NCBI RefSeq assembly: GCF_014646075.1
Contig: NZ_BMMT01000022.1
Location: forward strand, 25,820-89,819
DNA: 64,000 nt
Direction: 5' to 3'
Source of the DNA: Saccharopolyspora thermophila
GTDB taxonomy: Bacteria > Actinomycetota > Actinomycetes > Mycobacteriales > Pseudonocardiaceae
Positions 37,076 through 45,785 of this stretch are shown here, one piece after another. The notes under the pieces were generated by a model. The model did not search any database. It saw only the letters and a list, made by a program, of their open reading frames with translations, and was not told the origin of the DNA. Position numbers and translations under genes: made by a program. The stretch's first letter is position 1. The number at the start of each line of letters is the position of its first letter.

Positions 37076-38620
37076 ATGAACACTGCCCAGCACTCAGAAC
37101 CCACGGCACCGATCGACGCCGTGCAGGCCCTGCTCGCCGACACGGGGGTTCTCGCCCGTCGGCTGCGCGAGGTGCTCGCCGAGCTCAGCGAGCGCCCGGT
37201 GAAGCTCGACGAGCTGATCCGCCGCACCGCGGTGTCCCGGCGCACCGTGGAGGACCTGCTCGCCGCCGCGGGATCCGACGTGGACGCCGCCGACGACACC
37301 TACCGGCTGACCGCGGACGCCGCCGAGCGCTACCGCGCGCGCTTCGCGCTGGACGAGCTGCGCACGCCCGCCCCGCCCGACGATGAGGCCCTGGAGCTGA
37401 TGCGCGGGTTCGTGGCCGGTGGCCCGGTGCCCGCGACCGCGCTGGACCACGTGACGGCCACGCCGGAGACCGCGCTGCGCCGCGCCGAGTGGATGCGCGA
37501 CAACTACGACCTGGCCGGGGCGAGGGTGCTGTGCCTGGGCGACCACGACCTGACGTCGCTGGCGCTGGGCCTGGTGGTGCCGTCGGCGTCGGTGACCGTG
37601 GTGGACGTCGACGAGCGGATCCTGGAGCACATCGACACCGTCGCGGCGCAGCGCGGTTTCGCGGTGCGGACCCTGCACGCCGATCTGCGGTTCGGGGTGC
37701 CTCCGGTGCTGGAGGGCTGGGCGGACCTGGTGTTCACCGACCCGCCCTACACCCCGGAGGGCGTCGGGCTGTTCGCCACGCGCGCCGCCGAATGCCTGGC
37801 CGGACCGCACAGCCGCCTGCTGCTGGCCTACGGCTACAGCCCGCGGACGCCCGCGCTGGGCCACAAGGTGCAGCAGGAGCTGCTGCGGCTGGGCATGGTG
37901 TTCGAGGCGATCCTGCCGCGGTTCCACCGCTACTTCGGCGCGCAGGCCATCGGCAGCGCCAGCGACCTGTACGTGTGCCAGCCGACCGCGCACACCCGCA
38001 AACTGGCGCTGCGGCAGGCCCCGGGTATCTACACGCACGGCCCGCAGTCGGTGGAGGCGCTGGAGGCTGCGGCGCCCCAGGAGTTCCTGGCGGCCGTCGG
38101 CGAGCGGGTCGGTGCGCCGGTGGCGTCGCTGCGCGAACCGGGCTGGTCGCGGCCGATCCGGCCGCGGCAGGGCGTGCCGGTGTTCGACCTGCGGGCCGAT
38201 CCGGGGCCGTGGCTGCTGCGGATGCTGCTGGCCTGCAACGCTGAGCGGGCCGGGTTCGTGGTGGACAACAACCATCCGGACATCACCAGCGAACGCGCGC
38301 AGCGGGCGCTGTCGGAGCTGGTGGGGGCGAAGTTCCGGCTGCGGCTGCACCGCAGCAGCCCCGACTCGCGGCACGCGGTCGTGGTGACGCAGCTGCGGGC
38401 GGATGACTCGGTGGCCGGGTTCCTGCTGCGGCGGGCGCACGGCAAGGTCGGCAACATCTGGCGGGAGGCGCTGATCGCGCACACCGAGGCCACGCTGACC
38501 AAGCGTGAAGCCCGGGACCGCGTCGCGGAGCTCGCGCGCGACGGCGACGACCTGGACCTGCGCCTGATCGACCTGCCGCGGCATCGCATCGCCGACATCG
38601 TCCGCACCGCCGCCGCCTGA
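37076..38620 (+). CDS. N(4)-bis(aminopropyl)spermidine synthase-like protein (BpsA family)
   Basis: 514 residues from ATG 37076. An N-terminal winged-helix part (about 15-90, LDELIRRTAVSRRTVEDLL) precedes the BpsA/DUF43 aminopropyltransferase domain. The active-site loop LCLGDHDLTSLALGL is of the G-D-x-D type, and VFTDPPYTPEG is the PPY motif. Thermophile BpsA makes branched polyamines from spermidine and decarboxylated SAM; the actinobacterial role is not established. There is no Shine-Dalgarno. TAAGCT lies 10 nt upstream. It ends convergently with the GGDEF-EAL gene at a shared hairpin. Confidence 0.82.
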   Translation: MNTAQHSEPTAPIDAVQALLADTGVLARRLREVLAELSERPVKLDELIRRTAVSRRTVEDLLAAAGSDVDAADDTYRLTADAAERYRARFALDELRTPAPPDDEALELMRGFVAGGPVPATALDHVTATPETALRRAEWMRDNYDLAGARVLCLGDHDLTSLALGLVVPSASVTVVDVDERILEHIDTVAAQRGFAVRTLHADLRFGVPPVLEGWADLVFTDPPYTPEGVGLFATRAAECLAGPHSRLLLAYGYSPRTPALGHKVQQELLRLGMVFEAILPRFHRYFGAQAIGSASDLYVCQPTAHTRKLALRQAPGIYTHGPQSVEALEAAAPQEFLAAVGERVGAPVASLREPGWSRPIRPRQGVPVFDLRADPGPWLLRMLLACNAERAGFVVDNNHPDITSERAQRALSELVGAKFRLRLHRSSPDSRHAVVVTQLRADDSVAGFLLRRAHGKVGNIWREALIAHTEATLTKREARDRVAELARDGDDLDLRLIDLPRHRIADIVRTAAA

Positions 38621-38647
38621 CCACCAGCCGCCGACCGTGCCCGCCCG

Positions 38648-38676
38648 ACGCACCGAACGTTGTGAACGGTGCGTCC
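38648..38676. terminator. Bidirectional terminator between convergent genes
   Basis: Stem GACGCACCG / CGGTGCGTC (38648-38656 with 38668-38676) around an 11-nt loop. It lies in the 96-nt gap between the convergent polyamine synthase and GGDEF-EAL genes. Confidence 0.65.
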
Positions 38677-38716
38677 CGGAAGCTGGTCCGGCGCAGCGGC
38701 GGATGGGTTTGCGGGT

Positions 38717-41497
38717 TCAGGCGCCCGGGATCGGGAGGGGGTCGCGGGCAAGCATGTCGCGGAACTCCCGGGCCGGGACCGCTCGGGAGAACAACCACCC
38801 CTGGTAGGCGTCCACCCCCAGTCCACACAGGACGTGGAACTGGGTTGCGGTTTCGACGCCCTCGGCGACGCACAGCCGCCCCATCGCGCGCGCCATGTCG
38901 ACCACCGCCCGCGCCACCGCGAAGTCCGAGGCGTCCCCGCCGACCCCGGCGACGAACCGGCGGTCCACCTTGATGATCTGCGCGGGCAGGTCCTTGAGCC
39001 GGGCCAGTGACGAGTAGCCGGTGCCGAAGTCGTCGACGGCGAACCGCACCCCGCGCGAGACCAGCTCGCCCATCTCGTGCCGGGTCCGTGACGGCAGGTC
39101 CACCAGCGCGGTCTCCACCAGCTCCAGTACGACCCGGTCCCACTCGATGCCGGTTTCGGCGACGATGTCGGCGACCGCGTCGACGAACTCCGGCCCGCCC
39201 GGCACCAGCCCGGCCAGGTTCACCGCCACCGCCACGGGCCGTCCGCCGCGCACCGGCCAGCTCGCGGCCTCCCGCAGCGCGGTCCGCAGCACCCACCGGT
39301 CGAGTTCGCGCAGCAGGTCGCCCTGCTCGGCGATGGGCAGGAACGCGTCCGGCGTGAGCATCCCGCGGTCCGGGTGCGGCCAGCGCACGAGGGCCTCGGC
39401 GCTGACCACCACGCCCTCGGCGTTGACCACCGGCTGGTAGTGCAGGGCCAGGCCGTCGTTGTGCAGCGCCTCCCGCAGCTGGCCCTCCAGGTGTAGCTGC
39501 CGGTCCGCGGCGGCCATCAGCGCCGGGCTGGCCAGCGACACCTTGCCGGTGCCGCGGCGCTTGGCCTCGAACATCGCCGCGTCGGCGAAGCGCAGGAGGT
39601 CCTCGCCGCCGGCCCCGGTGCCGTTGGGCACCGCGGCGCCGATCGCCGCCGAAACCCGGATCAGCTGGCCGTGCACGGGGACCGCGGTGCGCAGCAGCCC
39701 GGACACCCGGGTGGCCAGCGAGTCGACGCCGCCGACGGCCTGGATGTCCTGGCAGATGATGACGAACTCGTCGCCGGACAACCGAGCGGCGGTGCAGCCG
39801 TCGGGCAGCCCGCCCTCCAGCCGACGGGCCAGCGCCACCAGCAGTTCGTCGCCGGCGTCGTGGCCGAGGGAGTCGTTGACCCGCTTGAAGTTGTCGATGT
39901 CGCAGAACAGCACCGCGACCCGGTGCGAGTCGACCCGCCCCAGCAGGTGGCCGAGCAGGTCCTTGACCGCGGCCCGGTTCGGCAGGCCGGTGAGGTCGTC
40001 GTGGGTGGCCTGGTAGCGCAGCGCTTCGGCGGCCCGGCGCCGTTCGGTGATGTCCTGGAACACCACCAGCCAGAACTGGGTGCCGTCGTCCTGCACGGAC
40101 GAGGAGGTGTGCAGCTCGCAGTAGACCGGTTCGCCGTCGGAGCGCACCAGGACCCGCTGGGGCACGCGGCGGCGGATGCCGGACCGCTCGATCGGGGCGG
40201 GCAGGCCCGCGCCCCGCTCGTCGGGGTGCGTGATGTCGTCGATGGACTTGCCGCGCAGCTGCTCCAGCTGGTAGCCGAGCAGCTCGCACAGCGCGTCGTT
40301 GGCGTCCACCAGCCGCTCGGCGCGGTCGAACAGACCGATGCCGACGGGCGTCATGTTGACCAGGTCGCTGAACCGCTTGCTGGAGCGTTCCATGCGGGTG
40401 ACCACGGCGCGCTGCTCGGTGACGTCCTGCGCGGTGCCCACCAGCACGTCGTGGCCGTCGGCGTCGCGGATCGCGGCGCCGTGCAGACGCAGGATGCGCA
40501 ACGCGCCGTCCAGGCGCACGTAGCGGTGCTCGACCTCCACGGGTTCGTGGTTCTCCACCAGCGGCCGCCACGCCTGGACCACCCAGTTCCGGTCGTCCGG
40601 GTGCACCCGCTCCAGGTAGGTGTCCCAGGTGGTGGGGGCCGACGTGGGTTTGCCGATGATCTCGTGCAGCATGCTCGACAGGTGCATGACGTTGGTGCGC
40701 GGATCCCATTCCCACGTGCCCAGCCGGGCGATCCGCTGCGCGTCCTGCAGCTTGCGGCGCTCGTCACGCAGCAGGCGCTCCAGGGCCCGGTGCTCGGTGA
40801 TGTCCTGCACGGTGCCCTGCACCCGCTCGACCCGGCCCGACCGGTTGTACTCGGCCCGACCGGTGCACAGGTAGATCCGCTTGCCGGACAGGTCGCGCAG
40901 TTCGACCTCCAGCAGTTCGTCCTCGGGCGCGGTGAGCACGTCGGTGAAGAACCGCCGGGCGCGGTCGCGGTCCTCGGGGTGGAACGCGGCGATCATCGTG
41001 GCGGCGTCGGCACCGAATCCGGCGAGAAACTCCGCGAGCACCGGGCTGCGGTAGATCTCCCCGGTCTCCGGGTAGTACACCCAGCTGCCGACCTTGGCGA
41101 TGCGTTGCGCCTCGATCAGCCAGTGGCGTTCGTCGTCGGCGGCGGTGCCGCCGGTTCCCCGCCCGGCCAGGTCGGAGACGTCCACCAGGACGGTCACGCG
41201 CAGCCGTTCGTCGTCGGCGTGCGGCCAGCTCAGCGGGCGCACCGGGATGTGACCGCCGCGCGCCCGCAGCAGGGAGGCGGATCCGTCGCGGACCACGAGG
41301 TCAGCCAGCCGCACGCCGACCAGCGCGGCCGGGCTGGGTTCGCCGGCGAGCCGGGCGGCCTGCTCGGTGGCCCGCACCACGATGCCGTCCTCGGTGCTGA
41401 GCAGCGCGGGCGCCGCGGGCAGCGCGATCAGCGCGAGCTCGTCGGCGTTGGCCAGACCGTCTGCGGTCGCCCGGTTCCGCTCGCTCCGCTCGGTCAA
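38717..41497 (-). CDS. PAS-PAS-GGDEF-EAL cyclic-di-GMP signalling protein
   Basis: 926 residues if the start is TTG 41497, which has AGGAGG 7 nt upstream (GTG 41503 is too close to it). Several PAS/PAC repeats come first (about 20-510; GTVQDITEHRALE, GTAQDVTEQRAVV, VFQDITERRRAAE), then GGDEF (about 515-675) and EAL (about 690-920). The GGDEF motif reads RLSGDEF, a tolerated variant. The EAL domain has the EAL motif in SAEALVRW and VDDFGTGYSS, so phosphodiesterase activity is likely. There is no membrane segment, so it is a cytosolic sensor. Signal unknown. Confidence 0.92.
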   Translation of the reverse strand: MTERSERNRATADGLANADELALIALPAAPALLSTEDGIVVRATEQAARLAGEPSPAALVGVRLADLVVRDGSASLLRARGGHIPVRPLSWPHADDERLRVTVLVDVSDLAGRGTGGTAADDERHWLIEAQRIAKVGSWVYYPETGEIYRSPVLAEFLAGFGADAATMIAAFHPEDRDRARRFFTDVLTAPEDELLEVELRDLSGKRIYLCTGRAEYNRSGRVERVQGTVQDITEHRALERLLRDERRKLQDAQRIARLGTWEWDPRTNVMHLSSMLHEIIGKPTSAPTTWDTYLERVHPDDRNWVVQAWRPLVENHEPVEVEHRYVRLDGALRILRLHGAAIRDADGHDVLVGTAQDVTEQRAVVTRMERSSKRFSDLVNMTPVGIGLFDRAERLVDANDALCELLGYQLEQLRGKSIDDITHPDERGAGLPAPIERSGIRRRVPQRVLVRSDGEPVYCELHTSSSVQDDGTQFWLVVFQDITERRRAAEALRYQATHDDLTGLPNRAAVKDLLGHLLGRVDSHRVAVLFCDIDNFKRVNDSLGHDAGDELLVALARRLEGGLPDGCTAARLSGDEFVIICQDIQAVGGVDSLATRVSGLLRTAVPVHGQLIRVSAAIGAAVPNGTGAGGEDLLRFADAAMFEAKRRGTGKVSLASPALMAAADRQLHLEGQLREALHNDGLALHYQPVVNAEGVVVSAEALVRWPHPDRGMLTPDAFLPIAEQGDLLRELDRWVLRTALREAASWPVRGGRPVAVAVNLAGLVPGGPEFVDAVADIVAETGIEWDRVVLELVETALVDLPSRTRHEMGELVSRGVRFAVDDFGTGYSSLARLKDLPAQIIKVDRRFVAGVGGDASDFAVARAVVDMARAMGRLCVAEGVETATQFHVLCGLGVDAYQGWLFSRAVPAREFRDMLARDPLPIPGA

Positions 41498-41712
41498 CAG
41501 CACCCCTCCTGCGTAGCAGCCGCGTGGCCGCCGGCTCCGGACCCCCCGGCATGCCACCAATGAGTGACCTGCAACACAGCTGTGCGGCAGACGATACCGG
41601 CCACAGCATCGACGGTGACGCCACGGGGCAGAAGCCCAACCAGCTTCCTGGAGGGTGACAGCCGTTGCCCGGCATGATGACGCCGAAGCCACGGATTTTG
41701 TTGCGACCGCCA

Positions 41713-41762
41713 ATGCAGTGGGGCCGGGGGAGCCGCTGCTGGCTCCCCCGGCCCCACTGCAT
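41713..41762 (-). terminator. Very long perfect hairpin after the malic enzyme gene
   Basis: A 22-bp perfect stem: ATGCAGTGGGGCCGGGGGAG plus CC (41713-41734) with its complement at 41741-41762, 6-nt loop. It begins 32 nt after the malic enzyme stop (41795, minus strand). There is no T-run. The 297-nt gap 41498-41794 holds nothing else. Confidence 0.7.
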
Positions 41763-41794
41763 GCCGAAGCTACCTCGCGATTCGCGCCGCCTCG

Positions 41795-42988
41795 TCAGGC
41801 CCCGGCCACGCCGTCGGCCCGGGCCGCCTTCGCGACCGCCGCGCTGACCTCCGGCGCCACCCGCGGGTCCAGCGGGCTCGGCACGATGTGGTCCGCGCTG
41901 AGGTCGTCCGCGGCCACCGCCGCGATCGCCTCGGCCGCCGCGACCTTCATCCCATCGGTGATCCGGCGGGCACCCGCGTCCAGGGCGCCCCGGAAGATAC
42001 CCGGAAATGCCAGGACGTTGTTGATCTGGTTCGGGAAGTCGCTGCGCCCGGTGGCGACGACGGCCGCGTGCCGCCGCGCCACGTCGGGGTGGATCTCCGG
42101 GTCCGGGTTGGACAGCGCGAACACGATCGCGCCGGGCGCCATGGAGGCGACCCACTCCTCCGGGATCTGCCCCACGGACACACCGATCACCACGTCCGCG
42201 CCGCGCATCACCTCGGCGGGCCCGCCCGTGATGCCGCGCGGGTTGGTGAACCCGGCCAGCTCCTGCTTGATCGGGGTCAGGTCGTCGCGTCCGGCGTGGA
42301 TCACGCCGCGCGAGTCGAGCACGACGATCTCACCGACACCGGCGGTGTGCAGGATCTTCGCGCACGCGACGCCGGCGGCGCCGGCGCCGGAGATGACGAC
42401 CTTCAGCGAGCCCAGTTCCCGGCTGACGACCTTCGCGGCGTTGCGCAGCGCGGCGAGCACGACCACGGCCGTGCCGTGCTGGTCGTCGTGCATCACCGGG
42501 CAGTCCAGCGCCTCGATCAGCCGGCGTTCCAGCTCGAAGCACCGCGGCGCGGCGATGTCCTCGAGGTTGACCGCGCCGAAGGACGGGCGCAGCCGGACCA
42601 GCGTCTCGACGATCTCGTCGACGTCGGTGGTGTCCAGGACCAGCGGGATAGAGTCGAGTCCGGCGAAGGACTTGAACAGCGCGGACTTGCCCTCCATCAC
42701 CGGCAGCGAGGCGCGGGGCCCGATGTTGCCCAGGCCGAGCACCGCGGTGCCGTCACTGACCACTGCCACCAACCGCTGCGTCCACGTGTAGCGGTCCGCG
42801 AGCGCCGGGTCGCTGGCGATGGCGCGGCTGACCTGGGCCACCCCCGGCGTGTAGGCGATCGACAGGTCCCGCGCGGTCTCCAGCGGCGCGCTCACGCCGA
42901 CGGCGAGCTTGCCGCCCTCGTGCGCCGCGAAGATCTCCTCGTTGGTCAGTTCGGCACCAATTCCGGTGCCGTCGTTCACGGTGGTCAC
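41795..42988 (-). CDS. Malic enzyme (NAD-type, short form)
   Basis: 397 residues from GTG 42988 (AGGAGG 8 nt upstream). It decarboxylates malate to pyruvate. Conserved stretches: AYTPGVAQVS, VSDGTAVLGLGNIGPRASLP, MEGKSALFKSFAG, CPVMHDDQHGTAVVVLAALR (metal and substrate site), GAGAAGVACAKIL (NAD-binding), ALSNPDPEI and FPNQINNVLAFPG. Length fits the short bacterial form without the PTA-like extension. Stands alone. Confidence 0.95.
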   Translation of the reverse strand: MTTVNDGTGIGAELTNEEIFAAHEGGKLAVGVSAPLETARDLSIAYTPGVAQVSRAIASDPALADRYTWTQRLVAVVSDGTAVLGLGNIGPRASLPVMEGKSALFKSFAGLDSIPLVLDTTDVDEIVETLVRLRPSFGAVNLEDIAAPRCFELERRLIEALDCPVMHDDQHGTAVVVLAALRNAAKVVSRELGSLKVVISGAGAAGVACAKILHTAGVGEIVVLDSRGVIHAGRDDLTPIKQELAGFTNPRGITGGPAEVMRGADVVIGVSVGQIPEEWVASMAPGAIVFALSNPDPEIHPDVARRHAAVVATGRSDFPNQINNVLAFPGIFRGALDAGARRITDGMKVAAAEAIAAVAADDLSADHIVPSPLDPRVAPEVSAAVAKAARADGVAGA

Positions 42989-43251
42989 GGCGTCCCTCCT
43001 GTAGCCATGCCTGCGGCCCGGGCACATTCCAGGCCGGGCTTTGGGTGGCGTGCTGCCACCCGGACGGCGCCGCCTGCCGGGCGTACCGGCAAGGACAACG
43101 CCTCGTGATGAACCGAGACCGGCCGCCCTGGTCGGACAGCGACTCGGCGGACGCTGCGGTTCGCCTAGTGTGCCAGGCCGCGCGATCACTGTCAGCGACC
43201 GGGATCACACCGTCTCACCAGCGCGTTCAACATTTTGTCAAGGGAATTTGG
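42989..43251. other. Intergenic region upstream of malic enzyme and the epimerase gene
   Basis: The divergent gap between malic enzyme (starts 42988, minus) and the epimerase (starts 43386) is 397 nt. This part has no recognisable motif. The repeat array at 43252-43340 fills much of the rest. Confidence 0.4.
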
Positions 43252-43340
43252 CAGTACGACCGTCCGGTTTTGCGCCCATCACGGACAGTACGTACGTCCG
43301 GTTTGCAATCCCCCGTTCGCAGTACGTACGTCCGGTTTGC
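43252..43340 (+). repeat. Three direct repeats with a 34-bp period upstream of the epimerase gene
   Basis: Copies at 43252-43273, 43286-43306 and 43320-43340. The last two are identical (CAGTACGTACGTCCGGTTTG plus C); the first has CAGTACGACCGTCCGGTTTT plus GC. Starts are exactly 34 nt apart. Each intact unit contains the palindrome GTACGTAC. It looks like iterated binding sites for a regulator of the epimerase gene 46 nt downstream. Confidence 0.8.
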
Positions 43341-43385
43341 TTCCCCGGGGCATCCGGCGTCGGCAGCACTCCTAGGCTTTCGGCC

Positions 43386-43994
43386 GTGCAGGTACGTCGA
43401 CTTGAGATCACGGGCGCGTTCGAGTTCACCCCGAAATCCTTCCCGGACCACCGCGGCCGGTTCGTCGCGCCGTTCCAGGAGGCGCCGTTCGTCGAGGCCA
43501 CCGGGCACCGGCTGCGGATCGGCCAGACCAACCACAGCGTCTCGGCGCGCAACGTGGTCCGCGGCGTGCACTTCGCGGACGTCCCGCCCGGCCAGGCCAA
43601 GTACGTGTACTGCCCGCAGGGCGCGCTGCTGGACGTGGTCGTCGACGTCCGGGTGGGCTCGCCGACCTTCGGCCGCTGGGAGGCGGTCCGGCTGGACTCC
43701 ACCGACTACCGCGCGCTCTACCTGGCCGAGGGCCTCGGGCACGCCTTCCTCGCGCTCACCGACAACACGGTGATGAGCTACCTGTGCTCGACGCCGTACA
43801 ACCCGAGCGCCGAACGCGGCATCGACCCGTTCGACCCCGAGCTCGGGCTGCCCTGGGACCAGCTGGACGGCGAGCCGATCATGTCCGAAAAGGACCGCGC
43901 GGCGCCCAGTCTCGCCGAGGCCGCCGCGGCCGGCCTACTTCCGGATTACGAAACCTGCCTCGCCCACTACGAGAAGCTGCGCACCGAGGGCTGA
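43386..43994 (+). CDS. dTDP-4-dehydrorhamnose 3,5-epimerase-type protein (RmlC family)
   Basis: 202 residues from GTG 43386. Cupin of the RmlC family: N-terminal AFEFTPKSFPDHRGRFVAPF, then QTNHSVSARNVVRGVHF (catalytic His), YVYCPQGALLDVVVDVRVGS and AEGLGHAFLALTDNTVMSYL. It isomerises dTDP-4-keto-6-deoxyhexoses for cell-wall rhamnose or secondary-metabolite sugars. No rmlABD genes are nearby, so its pathway is unclear. TAGGCT at 43373-43378, 7 nt before the start, suggests a leaderless mRNA. Three direct repeats lie just upstream. Confidence 0.9.
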   Translation: MQVRRLEITGAFEFTPKSFPDHRGRFVAPFQEAPFVEATGHRLRIGQTNHSVSARNVVRGVHFADVPPGQAKYVYCPQGALLDVVVDVRVGSPTFGRWEAVRLDSTDYRALYLAEGLGHAFLALTDNTVMSYLCSTPYNPSAERGIDPFDPELGLPWDQLDGEPIMSEKDRAAPSLAEAAAAGLLPDYETCLAHYEKLRTEG

Positions 43995-44000
43995 CCGGCC

Positions 44001-44315
44001 TCACCGCACCCGGCCGGGCCGGGGCCACAGCCGCCACCGGACGACACCCAGCACCTCGGCGGGCCCCAGTTCCCGCGAGTCCGTCGAGCCGAACGCGTTG
44101 TCGCCCTCGACGTGCCACCCCGTGCCGTCCGGGCGCACGGCGCGCTTCACCGACAGTTGCCACGGGCGCTGCTCCCAGCGCACCAGCACAACGTCACGCG
44201 GACGCGGGCGGGCACGCAGCCGCAGCAGCACGACGTCGCGGTCCCGAAGGGTGGGAGCCATCGAGGGCCCGCGGACCAGCAACCGCCGCCAGGGCCACCG
44301 CCCGAGGGATTTCAC
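44001..44315 (-). CDS. sodX: Nickel superoxide dismutase maturation protease (SodX)
   Basis: 104 residues from GTG 44315, which has GGAGG 5 nt upstream; a GTG at 44378 would add 21 residues. A signal-peptidase I (S26) family protease with catalytic Ser in VRGPSMAPTLRDRDVV and Lys in LSVKRAVRPDG, plus EGDNAFGSTDSRELG. It is divergent from sodN. SodX trims the SodN N-terminal extension so that His1 can bind nickel. It lacks a membrane segment with the start chosen. Confidence 0.9.
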   Translation of the reverse strand: MKSLGRWPWRRLLVRGPSMAPTLRDRDVVLLRLRARPRPRDVVLVRWEQRPWQLSVKRAVRPDGTGWHVEGDNAFGSTDSRELGPAEVLGVVRWRLWPRPGRVR

Positions 44316-44393
44316 AACCACCTCCAGTAGGACGCCGAGGATCTTCCAGAGTAGGGTCGGCGCTGTCGGAGCACTCACTGTCAGGGAGGAATC

Positions 44394-44801
44394 ATGCGAC
44401 TGCTGTCGCGAATCCTCAGCCCTCGCCTGGAGGCGACCGCGCACTGCGACCTGCCGTGCGGCGTGTACGACCCGGCGCAGGCGCGGATCGAAGCTGAGTC
44501 GATCAAGGCGATCCAGGAGAAGTACCAGGCCAACGAGGACCCGGAGTTCCGCACCCGCGCGATCCTGATCGCGGAGCAGCGCTCCGAGCTGGTCAAGCAC
44601 CACCTGTGGGTGCTGTGGACGGACTACTTCAAGCCGCCGCACTTCGAGAAGTACCCACAGCTGCACGAGCTGATCAACAAGGCCACCAAGGCCGCCGGCG
44701 CCGCCGGCACCAAGGGTTCGATGGACCCGAAGACCGGCCAGCAGCTGCTGGACTACATCGCCGAGATCGACAAGATCTTCTGGGAGACCAAGCAGGGCTG
44801 A
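44394..44801 (+). CDS. sodN: Nickel-containing superoxide dismutase
   Basis: 135 residues from ATG 44394 (GGGAGGA upstream). A 16-residue leader (MRLLSRILSPRLEATA) is removed by SodX to expose the nickel hook HCDLPCGVYDP. It dismutates superoxide in the cytosol as a homohexamer. Mature length about 119, as in Streptomyces. The last 15 codons and the terminator are duplicated at 47385-47487, the mark of an integrated element; this copy at 44758-44860 is the complete one for the protein. Confidence 0.97.
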   Translation: MRLLSRILSPRLEATAHCDLPCGVYDPAQARIEAESIKAIQEKYQANEDPEFRTRAILIAEQRSELVKHHLWVLWTDYFKPPHFEKYPQLHELINKATKAAGAAGTKGSMDPKTGQQLLDYIAEIDKIFWETKQG

Positions 44802-44860
44802 GGTCATCGCACTGATCAAGACGCCGACCAGCGAAAACACCTATTCGTTGGTCGGCGTCT
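44758..44860 (+). repeat. attL-like repeat: sodN 3' end plus terminator
   Basis: 46 nt identical to 47385-47430 (from TCGCCGAGATCGACAAGATC through the sodN stop to TGAGG), then about 57 nt of near-identity with only scattered differences that includes the terminator hairpin. A direct repeat 2627 bp apart is what site-specific integration into the sodN 3' end would leave. Confidence 0.8.
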
Positions 44861-44866
44861 TTTTCG
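44818..44866 (+). terminator. sodN terminator
   Basis: Stem AAGACGCCGACCA (44818-44830) with TGGTCGGCGTCTT (44849-44861), followed by a run of five T. A related hairpin lies at the other end of the element (about 47448-47485). Confidence 0.9.
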
Positions 44867-44933
44867 TCTCCTGGCGTCGTCCAACGGCCCGTAGACGGCC
44901 TGACGGCCTGCGGTCGGCCCGGCTGCGTCCTAT

Positions 44934-45170
44934 GTGGAATCCTGCAAGTTGATGAGCCGAGAAGGGATGTTGAGTCGGTCTGCGGTGGGCTGGGGGCTGT
45001 TCGCTACGGTGCTGGTGTTGTGGAGTGCGTCGGGTTGGTCCTGGTGGCCGTTGCTTGTCGGCGTGGGCCTGGTCGTGCTCGTGCGCCTGGTGCTGCGGCT
45101 GGTTCCGGCGTCGTGGCGGCCGTGGTCCGTGCCCGCGGTCCTGGTGCTCGTGCTCGACAGTTCGGCCTGC
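44934..45170 (+). pseudogene. Truncated membrane-protein fragment of the element
   Basis: The frame from ATG 44934 reads naturally for about 78 residues: a short N-terminus, one helix (VGWGLFATVLVLWSASGWSW), a second (PLLVGVGLVVLVRLVLRLVP) and the start of a third (VPAVLVLVLD). It then turns into nonsense from about 45165. Two closely spaced helices with this composition occur at the N-terminus of FtsK/TraB-like transfer proteins of actinobacterial integrative elements; this origin is inference. Confidence 0.4.
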
Positions 45171-45539
45171 AAGGGACCACAAGCCGGTGAGCACGCACAC
45201 AGCAGGACGGCGGCGGTGCCAGCTGGAGGGGTAAGGCGACCACTCTGCCAGCGCGCCCAGCACCGTTCTTTGAGGCTCGCCCAGGCGACCCCGTGTGGTC
45301 GGGACGTCCGCGGTTGAAGGGCTCCTCTGGCGGTCTCTGCGGGGTCGCCTGCCTTCCGCTCGCGCCCGGTTGCGGCCGCCGCCCCACCGCTCGCGGTCGG
45401 CTGGACCGGGCTCGCATACCGCGGGGCGGCGGTCTGCGGTTGGGCTCACATTCAGCAGGCAGGCGGCCCCGCAGGGGCCGCCCTTGATGAAGTAGAGAAA
45501 GTTCAGACACGCACGCTGGGGTCTGGCGGGTCTCGCCGG
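45171..45539. other. Non-coding stretch of the element
   Basis: About 370 nt without a convincing ORF on either strand; the translated frames are Arg/Pro/Gly-rich shadows. It holds one strong hairpin (45462-45482). Confidence 0.4.
45462..45485. terminator. GC-rich hairpin
   Basis: GGCGGCCCC-GCA-GGGGCCGCC at 45462-45482, followed by CTT. 9-bp perfect stem. It could be a terminator or a leftover origin/att structure. Confidence 0.45.
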
Positions 45540-45551
45540 TAGCCTCGGGGC

Positions 45552-45785
45552 ATGAGCGTCACGCGGGACGAGCTGCACCGCCTGGTGGACGAGGTGCCCT
45601 CGGACGAACTGGAGCAGGTCCGCGACTACTTGCGGCACCTGGTCGGCCGTCGCGAGGACACTGCTGGACCTGGACCGCGTCGAACGTTCCGCTTCGCCGG
45701 GATGGGGCAAGGACCGTCGGACCTCGCTGCTCGGGCGAAGGAGATCGCCCGGGAAGAACTCGGGCGTGGCGGTACCTCTCAATGA
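45552..45785 (+). CDS. VapB-like antitoxin
   Basis: 77 residues from ATG 45552. N-terminal SVTRDELHRLVDEVPSDELE, then DYLRHLVGR, a helical segment seen in small antitoxins, and an acidic/Gly-rich tail. Its stop overlaps the ATG of the PIN-domain gene (ATGA), the usual toxin-antitoxin layout. TAGCCT at 45540-45545 lies 6 nt before the ATG, so it may be translated from a leaderless mRNA. If the partner toxin is dead, this is an orphan antitoxin. Confidence 0.65.
   Translation: MSVTRDELHRLVDEVPSDELEQVRDYLRHLVGRREDTAGPGPRRTFRFAGMGQGPSDLAARAKEIAREELGRGGTSQ

Noticed and set aside
43252..43340. CRISPR-like array
   Set aside because: Three 21-nt repeats with 12-13 nt spacers are too short and too few for CRISPR, and there are no cas genes nearby.
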